Below are positions 10,307 through 22,600 of a stretch of DNA of 64,000 nt, in pieces. Position 1 is the stretch's first letter. Each line of letters begins with the position of its first letter. The notes below the pieces were generated by a model, which saw only the letters and a program-made list of their open reading frames with translations, did no database searches and was not told where the DNA came from. Source of the DNA: Abelmoschus esculentus (lineage: Eukaryota; Streptophyta; Magnoliopsida; Malvales; Malvaceae); NCBI GenBank assembly GCA_035048815.1, contig JAUCBN010000035.1:12975001-13039000 (forward strand), given 5' to 3'. The position numbers and the translations under genes were made by a program.

Positions 10307-10497
10307 CCCCCTAAAAAGCAAACGAAACACCCTGGAAATGCTCCCAGAAAACATTATCGTGCTTGAAACAGGGACATATTTTCTAGAGACAAGTCAGAGA
10401 AAAATTCTAGAGAGAAGTCAGAGAAAAATCCCCCCATTAGACATTTCCCCAGTAGACATTCCCCGGTAGACATTGATATGTCTGAAATGGGGACACT
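10307..10497 (+). repeat. Recurrent module, copy 4, with internal short tandem repeats
   Basis: It opens CCCCCTAAAAAGCAAACG and runs to GCTCCCAGAAAACATT and GAAACAGGGACATAT. A 25 bp string with TTCTAGAGA(C/G)AAGTCAGAG is then repeated twice (10,381-10,430), and ATTAGACATT, AGTAGACATT and GGTAGACATT follow in tandem (10,435-10,475). It closes with ATATGTCTGAAATGGGGACA. Minisatellite array 2 starts directly after. The copy appears to have been expanded internally. Confidence 0.6.
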
Positions 10498-10508
10498 TCC
10501 ACAAACTG

Positions 10509-11910
10509 CCCGATGGAGGCCGACACTCCTGCACCCATGGTCCGGGTTCTCCCCGATAGTGAACGAGTATCCCCTAACAACGCCTCGGTTCACGGCGATG
10601 GCTTCTGGTGTTGTCGCATCATAACGCTCGATATTCCCCGATGATGTGCTGTACTCCCATACCCACGGTCCGGGTTCACCCCGATGGTGACCGAGGCTTT
10701 TGCACCCATGTGCCTTGTTCCCCCGACGGTGACCGAGTCTCATGCACCCATATTCTGGGTTCACCCCGACGGTGACCGAGGCTTCCGCACCCATGTGCCT
10801 TGGTCCCTCGATGGTGACCGAGTCTCTCGCACCCATGGTCCTGGTGCAACCCGATGGTGACCGAGTCCTCCGCACCCAAGTTCTAGGTTTACCCTGATGG
10901 TGTGCGGTACTTCCACACCCATGTGCCTTGGTGCCCCAATGGTGACCGAGTCTCTCGCACCCATAGTCTGGGTTTACCCCGGTGGTGACCGAGGCTTCCG
11001 CACCCACGTTCCTTGTTCCCTCGATGGTGATCGAGTGTCTCGCACCCATGGTCCGGGTTCTCCCCGGTGGTGTCCGAGGCTTCCGAACCCATGTTCCTTG
11101 GTCCCTCGATGGTGACCGGATCACTCGCACCCATGGTCCTGGTCCACCTCGATGGTGATCGGATCCTCCGCACCCATCTTCTTTGTTCCCTCGACGGTGG
11201 CCGAGTGTCTCATACCCATGGTTGGAGTTCACCCCGATGGTGTCCGAGGTTTCCGCACCCATGTTCTTTGGTCCCTCGATGGTGACCGGGTTTCTCACAC
11301 CTATGGTTCTGTTCCACCCTGATGGTGACCGAGTCTCACACACCCATGGTCAGAGTTCACCTCGATGGTGTCCGAGGCTTCCGCACCCATGTGCTTTGAT
11401 CCTTCAATGGTGACCTAGTCTCTTGCACCCATCGTCCTAGTTCACCCCGATGGTGGCCGAGGCCTCCGCACCCACGGTCCGGGTTCACCTTGATGGTGTG
11501 TTGTACTTCCACACCCATGTGCCTTGGTCACCCGATGGTGACCGAGTCTCTCGCACCCATGGTCCGAGTTCACCCCGATGGTGACCGAGGCTTCCGCATC
11601 CACGTTCCTTGTTCCATCAACGGTGACTGAGTGTCTCGCACCCATAGTCCGGGTTCTCCCCTGTGGTGTCTGAGGCTTCCGACCCCATGTGCCTTGGTCC
11701 CTCGATGGTGATCGAGTCCTCCACACCCATGGTCTGAGGTCACCCCGATGGTGTGCGGTACTTCCGCACCCATGTGCCTTTGTCCCCCGATGGTGACCGA
11801 GTGTTTCGCACCCTTGGTTCTCGTTCATCCCGATGGTGACCGAGGCTTCCGCACCCACGTTCCTTGGTCCCTCGACGGTGACCGAGTGTCTCGCACCCAT
11901 GGTCCACGTT
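10509..11910. repeat. GC-rich 42-43 bp minisatellite (85 bp dimers), array 2
   Basis: This is the same unit family as array 1 but more homogeneous: CGATGGTGACCGAG alternates with CGCACCCATGGTCC and TGCCTTGGTCCCTCG at a mean spacing of 42-43 bp. It is more regular than array 1, suggesting later homogenisation. A 329-codon minus-strand open frame (10,354-11,343) and several plus-strand frames exist only because the unit lacks stop codons, and I leave them out as genes. The array ends abruptly against the AT-rich satellite at 11,911-11,916. Confidence 0.88.
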
Positions 11911-14900
11911 CACCCATTTAGACATTCAAATTTTAATCCGAACAAATCGACTTCCAAATATTGTTAAATCAAATTTTTATGATTTCAAATATTTAATTAT
12001 GGGCTTTTAAAAAAAATTATACAAATTAATCTCAAATTTTCATCTTTTTACTCTGTTAAAATTCGAACGGATTCTTTATAAGTTTCATTTAGAGATGCAC
12101 GTTTTAATCTCAACAAAATGACAACCAAATGTTATTAAATCAAATTTTATGAGTTCAAATAGTTAAATATGGGCTTTTGAAAAAATTATACGAATTAATC
12201 TCAATTTTTACCTTTTTACTCTGTTAAAATTCAAATGGATTCTCTATAAAGCTCATTTAGGCAAGCATGTTTTAATCCCAACAAAACGACAACCAAATGT
12301 TATTAAATCAAATTTTACGAGTTCAAACAGTTAATTATGGGCTTTTGAACAAAATTATACATATTAAACTAAAATTTTTAGCTTTTTACACGGTTAAAAT
12401 TTAAAAGGTTTCTCTATAAAGCACATTTTGACATGCACGTTTTAATCGCAAAAAAAGATAACCAAATGTTATTAAATTAACTTTTTTGAGTTTAAATTTT
12501 TAATTATGGGCTTTTGGACAAAATTGTACGGATTAATCTCAAAATTTCAGCTTTTTACTTGGTTAAAATTCGAACGGATTCTTTATAAAGCCCATTTAGA
12601 CAAGCACATTTTAATCTCAACGAAACAACAACCAAATACTTTTAAATCAAATTTTATGAGTTCAAATAGTGAATTATGGCTTTTGAAAAAAATTATATAG
12701 ATTAATCTTAAATTTTTAGCTTTTTACTCGATTAAAATTTGAATGGATTCTCTGTAAAGCCCATTTAGTCATGCACGTTTTAATCGCAAAAAAATGATAA
12801 CCAAATGCTATTAAATAAAATTTTATTAGTTTAAGTAGTTAATTATGACTTTTGAACAAAATTATACAGATTAATCTAAAATTTTCAACTTTTAACTCGA
12901 TTTAAATTCTTACGGATGCTCTGTAATGCCCATTTAATCATCTACGTTTTAATCGCAACAAAACGATGACAAAATGTTATTAAATAAATTTTTTTTAGTT
13001 TAAATATTTAATTATAGCTTTTGAACAAAATTATATAGATTAATCTAAAATTTTTAACTTTTTATAACTCAGTTAAAATTCGATCGGATTCTATATAAAG
13101 CCCATTTAGACATGCATATTTTAATCGCAATAAAACGACAACCAAATGTTATTAAATTAAATTTTTGAGTTCAAATAGTTACTTATGGGCTTTGGAAAAA
13201 ATTTACATATTAATCTCAAATTTTCAGATTTTTACGCGATTAAAATTCGAACGAATTCTCTATATAAAGCATATTTAGACATGCACGTTTTGATCGCAAC
13301 AAAACGATAACCAAATGTTATTAAATCAAATTTTATGAGTTCAAATAGTTAATTATGGTCTTATGAACAAAATTATACAGATTAATCTCAAATTTTCAGC
13401 TTTTTACTTGGATAAAATTTTAACAGATTCTCTATAAAGGCATTCAAATATGTATGTTTTAATCCTTAGAAAACGATAACCAAATGTTATTAGTTTAAAT
13501 TTTATGAGTTCAAATAGTTTATTATAGGCTTTTGAACAAAATTACACATATTATACTAAAGTTTTCAGCTTTTTACTCTGTTAAAATTTGAAGGGATTTT
13601 TTATAAAGCACATTTTGACCTGCATGTTTTAGTCTTAACAAAAAAACAACCAAAGGTTATTAAATAACATTTTATGAGTTCAAATAGTAAATTATGGACT
13701 TTTCAAAAAAATTATACAGATTAATATAAAATTTACAACTTTTTACTTGGTTAAAATTCAAATGGATTCTCAATTAGGCCCATTTAGACATGCCCGTTTT
13801 AATCCCAACAGAACGTCTACTAAATGTAATTAAATCAAATTTTATGATTTCAAATTGTTAATTATGGCCATTTGAAAAAAATTATACAGATTAATCTCAA
13901 ATTTTTTGCTTTTTACTAGGTTAAAATTCGAACGGATTCTCTATAAAGCCCATTTAAATCAAAACGTTATAATCGCAACAAAACGAAAACCAAATCTTAT
14001 TAAATCAAATTTTATGATTTCAAATAGTTAATTATAGGCTTTTGAACAAAATTATACAGATTAATCTCAAAATTTCATATTTTTACCGGTTAAAATTTGA
14101 ACAGATTCTCTATAAAGCATATTTAGACATGCACGTTTTAATCACAAAAAAACTACAACCAAATATTATTAAATCAAATTTTATGAGTTCAAATAGTTAA
14201 TTATGGGCTTTTGAACAAAAATATAAAATTAATCTTAAATTTTCAGCTTTTTACTCGGTTAAAATTCGAACGGATTCTTTATAAAGCACATTTAGACATG
14301 CATGTTTTAATCGCAACAAAACGACAACCAGATGCTATTAAATGAAAAATTTTTAGGTTAAATATTTAATTGTGGTCTTTTGAACAAAAGTATACAGATT
14401 AATCTCAAATATTCAGCTTTCTACTCTGTTAAAATTCGAACGAATTCTCTATAAGCCCATTTAGTCATGCACATTTTAATTTAAAAAAAATGATAATCAA
14501 ATGTTATTAAATAAAATTTTATTAGTTCAAATAGTTAATTATGACTTTTGAACAAAATTATACAGATTAATCTAAAATTCTCAACTTTTAACTCGGTTAA
14601 AATTCGAACGAATTCTTTATAAAGCCCATTTAGACACGAACATTTTAATCGCAACAAAACGACAACCAAATATTATTAAATCAAATTTTTTGAGTTTAAA
14701 TAGTTAATTATGGGCTTTTGAAAAATTTATACATATTAATCACAAATATTTAGATTTTTATGCGGTTAAAATTCAAAAGAATTCTCTATAAAGCCCATTT
14801 AGACATGCAAGTTTTAATCGCAACAAAATGACAACCAAATGTTATTAAATCAAATTTTATGAGTTCAAATAGTTAATTTTGAGCCTTTGAACAAAATTAT

Positions 14901-16974
14901 ACAGATTAATCTTAAATTGTTAGCTTTTTACTCGGTCAAAATTTTAATAAATTCTCTATAAAGCCCATTTAGACATGCATGTTTTAATCCCAGTAAAAGA
15001 TAACCAAATGTTATTAAATCAAATTTTATGAGTTCAAATAATTTATTATAGGCTCTTGAACAAAATTATACATATTAAACTAAAATTTTCAGCTTTTTAC
15101 TCGATTAAAATTTAAACGGGTTCTCTATAAAGCATATTTTGATATGCACATTTTTAACAGAAAAAAAAACGATAACCAAATGTTATTAACTTAATTTCTT
15201 TTGAGTTTAAATTTTTTAATTATGGGCTTTTAAACAAAATTATACAGATTAATCTCAAATTTTCAGCTTTTTACTCAGTTAAAATTCGAACGGATTCTTT
15301 ATAAAGCCCATTTAGATAAAACACATTTTAATCGTAACAAAACGACAATCAAATCTTATTAAATCAAATTTTATGATTTAAAATAGTTAATTATAGGATT
15401 TTGAACAAAATTATACAGATTAATCTCAAAATTTTAGATTTTTACTCAGTTAAAATTCGAACGGATTCTCTATAAAGCCTATTTAGATATACACATTTTA
15501 ATCGCAATAAAACTACAACCAAATGTTATTAAATAAAATTTTAAGAGTTCAAATAGTTAATTATTGGATTTTGAACAAAATTATATGAATTAATCTCAAA
15601 TTTTCAGATTTTTACTTGGTTAAAATTTGAACGTTTTCTCTATAAAGCCCATTTAGACATGTACGTTTTAATTGCAACAAAATGAAAACCAAAAGTTATT
15701 AAATCAAATTTTATGATTTTAAATAATTAATTATTAGCTTTGAACAAAATTATACAGATTAATATCAAATATTTAGGTTTTTACTCGGTTTAAATATGCA
15801 CGTTTTAATCACAATAAAACTACAACCAAATGTTATTAAATCAAATTTTATGAGTTTAAATTGTTAATTATGGGCTTTTGAACAAATTATAAGGATTAAT
15901 CTCAAAATTTCAGCTTTTTACATAGTTAAAATACGAACGGATTCTTTATAAAGCACATTTATACATGCACGTTTTAATCGCAACAAAACGACAACCAAAT
16001 GATATTAAATCTAATATTTAAGTTTAAATAGTTAATTATCGACTTTTAAAAAAAATTATACTGATTAATCTCAAATTTTCAAATTTATACTCGTTAAAAT
16101 TCGAACGGATTCTCAATAAATCTCATTTAGACATGTACATTTTAATTGCAACAAAAGGATAACCAAATGTTATTAAATGAAATTTTTTAAGTTCAAATAT
16201 TTAATTATGGGCTTTTGAAAAAAATTACACAGATTAATCTCAAATTTTCAGCTTTTTACTCGGTTAAAATTCGAACGAATTCTCTATAAAGCCCATTTAG
16301 TCGTGCACGTTTTAATCGCAACAAAATGACAACGAAAGGTTATTAAATAAAATTTTATTAGTTCAAATAGTTAATTATAACTTTTGAACAAAATTATATA
16401 GAATAATCTAAAATTTTCAACTTTTAACTCAGTTAAATTTGAACGGTTTCTCTATAAAGCATATTTAGACATACACATTTTAATCACAACAAAACAACAA
16501 CCAAATTTTATTAAATTAAATTTTATGAGTTTAAATAGTTAATTATAGGCTTTTGAACAAAATTATACTGATAAATCTTAAATTTTTAGATATTTAATCG
16601 TTAAAATTAGAACGGATTCTCAATAAAGCACATTTAGATATGCACGTTTTAATCGCAACAAAACGATAACCAAATTTTATTAAATAAAAGTTTTTGAGGT
16701 CAAATATTTAATTATGGGCTTTTGAACAAAATTATACAGATTAATCTCAAATTTTCAGCTTTTTACTCTGTTAAAATTCGAACGAATTCTATGTAAAGCC
16801 CATTTAGTCATGCACGTTTTAATACTAACAAAACGATAACCAAATATTATTAAATGAAGTTTTATTAGTTTAAAAAGTTAATTATGGCTTTAAACAAAAT
16901 TATATAAATTAATCTCAAATTTTCAACTTTTTACTCGATTAAAATTCGAACGGATTCTCTATAAAGCCCATTTG

Positions 16975-17950
16975 AATAACCACGTTTTAATCTCAAATAG
17001 TTAATTATTTGCTTTTGAACAAAATTATTTAGATTAATCTAAATTTTCAGCCTTTTACTCGGTTAAAATTCAAACGGATTCTCTATAAAGCCCATTTAGA
17101 CAAGCACGTTCTAATTCCAACAAAACGACAATAAAATTTTACTAAATCAAAATTTTATGAATTCGAGTAGTTAATTATTGGCTTTTGAATAAAATTATAC
17201 AGATTAATCTCAAATTTTAAGCTTTTTACTCGGTTAAAATTCGAACGAATTCTCTATAAAGCCCATTTAGACATGCACGTTTAATCACAACAAAATAGTA
17301 ACCAAATGTTATTAAATCAAATTTTATGAGATCAAATTGTTAATTATTGGCTTTTGAACAAAATCATTCAGATTAATTTCAAATTTTTAGCTTTTTAATC
17401 GGTTCAACTTCGAACTGATTCTCTATAAAGCCCAATAAAACGACAACCAAATGTTATTAAATTAAATTTTAAGAGTTCAAATAGTTAATTATGGGATTTT
17501 GAACACAATAAAACAAATTAGTCTCAAATAGTCATTAAATCAAATGTTATTAAAGCCCATTCAGACTTGCTTATTTTAATCTCAACAAAACGACTACCAA
17601 ATGTTATTAAATCAAATTTTATGAGTTCAAATAGTTAATTATAGATGTTTGAACAAAATTATACAGATTAATTTCAAATTTTCAGCTTTTTACTAGGTTA
17701 ATATTCAAATAGATTCTCTATAAAGCCCATGTAGACAAGCATGTTTTAATCCCAACAAAACGACAATCAAATGTTATTAAATCAAATTTTATGAGTTCTA
17801 ATAGTTATTTATAGGCTTTTGAACAAAATTTTACAGATTAAACAAAAATTTTCAGCTTTTTACTCGGTTAAAATTTGAACGCATTCTCTATAAAGTAAGT
17901 TTTGAACAAAGTTAACAATTATTAAATCAAATTTTTCTAGTATAAATTTT
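16975..17950 (+). repeat. Cluster of truncated and rearranged satellite monomers
   Basis: In this stretch the 170 bp phase is broken repeatedly. Part of a monomer is missing near 16,990 (TTTTAATCTCAAATAGTTAA), near 17,425 (AAAGCCCAATAAAACGAC), near 17,520-17,560 (CAAATAGTCATTAAATC followed by TTATTAAAGCCCATTC) and near 17,895 (ATAAAGTAAGTTTTGAAC). Single shortened monomers occur elsewhere (15,790, 21,552, 25,015, 26,590, 29,130), but this is the densest cluster. No inserted element is visible at the breakpoints. Confidence 0.6.
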
Positions 17951-19349
17951 TAATTATGAGCTTCTGAAAAAAATTATACAGATTAATATAAAATTTTAAA
18001 ACTTTTTACTTGGTTAAAATTCAAATGGATTCTCAATTAGGCCCATTTTGACATGCCCGTTTTAATCTCAACAAAATGACTACTAAATGTTATTAAATCA
18101 AATTTTATGAGTTCAATTTGTTAATTATGGCCATTTGAAAAAAATTATACACATTAATCTCAAATTTTCTGCTTTTTACTAGGTTAAAATTCGAACGAAT
18201 TCTCTATAAAGTCCATTTAGGAAACCTTGTTTTAATCCCTACAAAACGACAACCAAATATTATTAAATCGAATTTTATGAGTTCAAATAGTTTATTATGG
18301 GCGTCTGAACAAAGTTATATAGATTAATACCAAATTTTCAGCTTTTACTAGGTTAAAATTCGAACGGATTCTCTATAAAGCTTATTTAGACATGCATATT
18401 TTAATCGCAACAAAATGATAACACAATGTTATTTAATAAATTTTTTAGTTCAAATAGTTAATTATGGCTTTTGAACATAATTATAAAGATTAATCTAAAA
18501 TTTTCAGCATTTTACTCGATTAAAATTCAAACGAATTCTCCATAAATCCCATTTAGACATGCACATTTTAATCGCAACAAAACGACAACTAAATGTTATT
18601 AAATCAAATTTTATGAGTTCAACTACTTGATTATGGACTTTTGAATAAAATTATACTGTTTAATCTTAAATTTTCAGCTTTTTACTCGGTTAAAATTCGA
18701 AAGTATTCTCTATAAAGCCCATTTAGACATGCACGTTTCAATTGAAATAAAACGACAATCAAAAGTTATTAAATCAAATTTTATGAGTTCAAATATTTAA
18801 TTATGGTCTTGTGAACAAAATTCTACAAATTAATCTTAAATTTTTAGCTTTTAACTCGGTTAAAATTCGAACGTATTCTCTATAAAGCCCACTTAGACAT
18901 GCACGTTTTAATCGCAATAAAACGAAAACCAAAAGTTATTAAATGAAATTTTATGAGTTCAAAAATTTAATTATGGGCTTTTCAACAAAATTATACTGAT
19001 TAATCCCAAATTTTTAGCTTTTTACTCGGTTAAAATTTGAACGGATTCTCTATAAAGACCATTTAGACATGCACGTTCTACTCACAACAAAACGATAAGC
19101 AAATATTATTAAATAAAATTTTATGAGTTCAAAAATTTAATTATGGGCTTTTGAACAAAATTACATTGATTAATCTCAAATTTTCAGCTTTTGACTCGGT
19201 TAAAATTCGAACGGATTCTCTATAAATCCCATTTAGACATGCACGTTTTAATCGTAACAAAACGACAAACAAATTTTATTAAATCAAATTTTTTTAGTTC
19301 AAATAGTTAATTATTACTTTTGAACATAATTATAATGATTAATCTAAAA

Positions 19350-19618
19350 GTTTAGTTAATTGTCGGATGACTTATATACCTAGAGGGCGCAATAATATAG
19401 CCCATACTCTTGCTTCTAGGGTCATGCGCACTCTTTGTACTCTTCAATTTGATTCAGACATGCCCGATTTTATAAGGGCTTTTATAAACTCTAAGAGATT
19501 TAACTCTCCTTTTCAATAAAATTCTACGGGGTACACTTTTCCCCATAGGGATTTCAACCATTCTTTGGGGTTGAAAGTGTTAGGGGCTTTTTAACGAGAC
19601 CCTTTTTCGTCAAAAAAA
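19350..19618 (+). mobile_element. LINE D: 5'-truncated LINE 3' end inside the satellite
   Basis: The sequence from GTTTAGTTAATTGTCGG to the poly(A) tail matches LINE B 37,308-37,576 closely. It contains the last part of RNase H and the 3' UTR with CTTTTCCCCATAGGG and TTTTTAACGAGACCC, and ends in nine As. The satellite resumes at AATTCGAACG. The left satellite monomer stops at AATCTAAAA, so about 25 bp of the monomer between the two junctions is missing, giving a target-site deletion rather than a duplication. It is in the same orientation as LINEs B and C. Confidence 0.92.
19386..19519 (+). pseudogene. C-terminal RNase H remnant of LINE D ORF2
   Basis: The frame reads NNIAHTLASRVMRTLC and then SDMPDFIRAFINSKRFNSPF before the TAA at 19,517-19,519. 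It matches the end of LINE C ORF2 (PDFIRASVNSERFSSPSQ), so the original stop codon is kept here. LINE B has lost it through a frameshift. Only the last helix of RNase H is present, so nothing functional is encoded. Confidence 0.85.
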
Positions 19619-22600
19619 AATTCGAACGTATTCTCTATAAAGGCCATTTAGACATGAAAGTTTTAATCGCAATAAAACGACAACCAAATATTATTAAATC
19701 AAATTTTTATTAGTTCAAATAATTAATTATGGGATTTTGAACAAAATTATACTGATTAATCTCAAATTTTTAGCTTTTTACTCGGTTAAAATTCAAACGG
19801 GTTCTCTATAAAGCATATTTAGACATGTACATTTAATCGCAACAAAACAAAAAAAATGTTTTTAAATCAAATTTTATGAGTTCAAATAGTTAATTATAGG
19901 CTTTTAAACAAAATTTTACAGATTGATCTCAAATTTTCAGCTTTTTACTCGATTAAAATTCAAATCTATTGTCTATAAAGCCTATTTAGACATACACGTT
20001 TTAATCCCAATAAAACGACAACAAAAAGTTATTAAATCAAATTTTATGAGTTCAAATATTTAATTATGGGCATTTGAAAGAAATTATAGAGATTAATCTC
20101 AAATTTTCAGCTTTTTACTAAGTTAAAAAAAATTCGAGCAGGTTCTCTATAAAGCCCATTTAGACATGCATGTTTTAATCGCAACAAAATGATAACCAAA
20201 TGTTATTTAAATAAAATTTTTTTAGTTCAAATAGTTAATTATGGCTTTTGAATATAATTATAAAGATTAATCTAAAATTTTCAACTTTTTACTCTGTTAA
20301 AATTCGAACGGATTCCCTATAAAGCCCATTTAGACATGCACGTTTTAATCGCAACAAAACGGCAACCAAATATTATTAAATCAAATTTTATGAGTTCAAA
20401 TACTTGATTATGATCTTTTGAACAAAATTTTATAGATTAATAAAAAAAATTCAACATTTTACTCGGTTAAAATATGAACGTATTCTTTATAAAGTCCATT
20501 TAGTCATAGACGTTTTAATCGCTACAAAATGACAAACGAAAGTTATATTAATTTTTATGATTTCAAATATTTAATTATTTGTTTTTGAAAAAAATTCTAT
20601 AGATTAATCTCAAATTTTCAACTTTTAACTCGGTTAAAATTCGAACGAATTCTCTATAAATCCCATTTATATATGCACGTTTTAATCACAACAAAACTAT
20701 AACCAAATGTTCTTAAATAAAAAAAATTTTAGTTCAAATAATTAATTATGGCTTTTGAACATAATTATGAAGATTAATCTAAAATTTTCAACATTTTACA
20801 CGGTAAAAATTCGAACGGATTCTCCATAAATCCCATTTAGACATATACTTTTAAATCGCAACGAAACGACAACTAAATGTTATTAAATCAAATTTTATGA
20901 GTTCAAATACTTGATTATGGTCTTTTGAACAAAATTATACAAATTAATCTTAAATTTTTAGCTTTTTACTCGGTTAAAATTCGAACGTATTCTCTATAAA
21001 GCTCATTTAGACATGAACGTTTTAATCGTAACAAAACGACAACCAAAAGTTATTAATTCAAATTTTATGATTTCTAATAATTAATTATTAGCTTTTAAAC
21101 AAAATTATACAGATTAATCTCAAATTTTCAGATTTTTACTCAGTTAAAATCGAACGGATACTCTATAAAGCCCATTTAGACATGCACGTTTTAATGGCAA
21201 CAAAACGACAACCAAATGTTATTAAATCAAATTTTATGAGTTCAAATACTTGATTATGGGCTTTTGAAAAAAAAATATAAAGATTAATCTAAAATTTTCA
21301 GCATTTTACTCGGTTAAAATTCGAACAGAGTCTCTATAAAGCTCATGTAGACATACACGTTTTAATCGCAACAAAACGATAACCAAATGTTATTAAATAA
21401 ATTTATTTTAGTTCAAATAGTTAATTGTAGCTTTTGGACATAATTATAAATATTAATCTAAAATTTTCAACTTTTAACTCGGGTAAAATTCGAACGTATT
21501 CTCTATAAAGCCCATTTAGACATACACGTTTTAATCGCAACAAAACGACAACCATTAAGATTTTTACTCAATTAAAATCGAATGGATACTCTATAAAGCC
21601 CATTTAGACATGCACGTTTTAATCGTAACAAAACGATAACCAAATGTTATTAAATAAAAGTTTTTAGTTCAAATAGTTAATTATGGCTTTTGAAAATAAT
21701 TATAAAGATTAATCTAAAATTTTCAAATTTTTACTCGGTTAAAATTCGAACGGATTCTCTATAAAGATCATTTAGGCATGCACATTTTAATCGCAGGAAA
21801 ACGACAACCGAATGTTATTAAATCAAATTTTATGAGTTCAAATACTTGATTATGGTCTTTTGAACAAAATTATATGGATTAATCTCAAATTTTCAACTTT
21901 TTACTCGTTTAAAATTCGAACATATTCTCTATAAAGCCCATTAAGTCATGGACGTTTTAATCGCTACAAAACGACAACCAAAAGTTATTATATCAAATTT
22001 AATGATTTCAAATATTTAATTATGTGCTTTTGAAAAAAATCTACAGATTAATCTCAAATTTTCAACTTTTAACATGGTTAAAATTCGAACGAATTCTCTA
22101 TAAATCCCATTTATACATGCACGTTTTAATCGCAACGAAACGATAACCAAATGTTTTTAAATAAAATTTTTTAGTTCAAATAGTTAATTATGGCTTTTGA
22201 ACATAATTATAAAGATTAATCTAAAATTTTCAACATTTTACTCAGTTAAAATTCGAACGGATTCTCCATAAATCCCATTTAGACATGTACGTTTTAATCG
22301 TAACAAAATGAAAACCAAATATTATTAAATCAAATTTTATGAGTTCAAATACTTGATTATAGTCTTTTGAACAAAATTATACAGATTAATCTCAAATTTT
22401 TAGCTTTTTACTCGTTTAAAGTTCAAATGTATTCTCTATAAAGCTAATTTAGACATACACGTTTTAATCGCAACAAAACGACAACCAAAAGTTATTAATT
22501 CAAATTTTATGATTTCAACTAATTAATTTTTAGCTTTTGAACGAAATTATACAGGTTAATCTCAATTTTTCATATTTTTACTCGGTTAATATCGAACGAA

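Noticed and set aside
10354..11343. A 329-codon minus-strand open frame and similar frames in both minisatellite arrays
   Set aside because: The 42-43 bp unit has no stop codons in several frames on both strands, so long frames appear everywhere. The translation only mirrors the repeat.
10430..11925. A common origin of the module's CATTAGACATT and the satellite's CATTTAGACAT
   Set aside because: The match is only about ten AT-leaning bases, and the surrounding sequences do not align, so chance is the simpler explanation.
12506..12700. Short open frames inside the satellite (12,506-12,700 and 39,239-39,448)
   Set aside because: They follow the satellite monomer sequence, are not conserved between monomers and have no domain.
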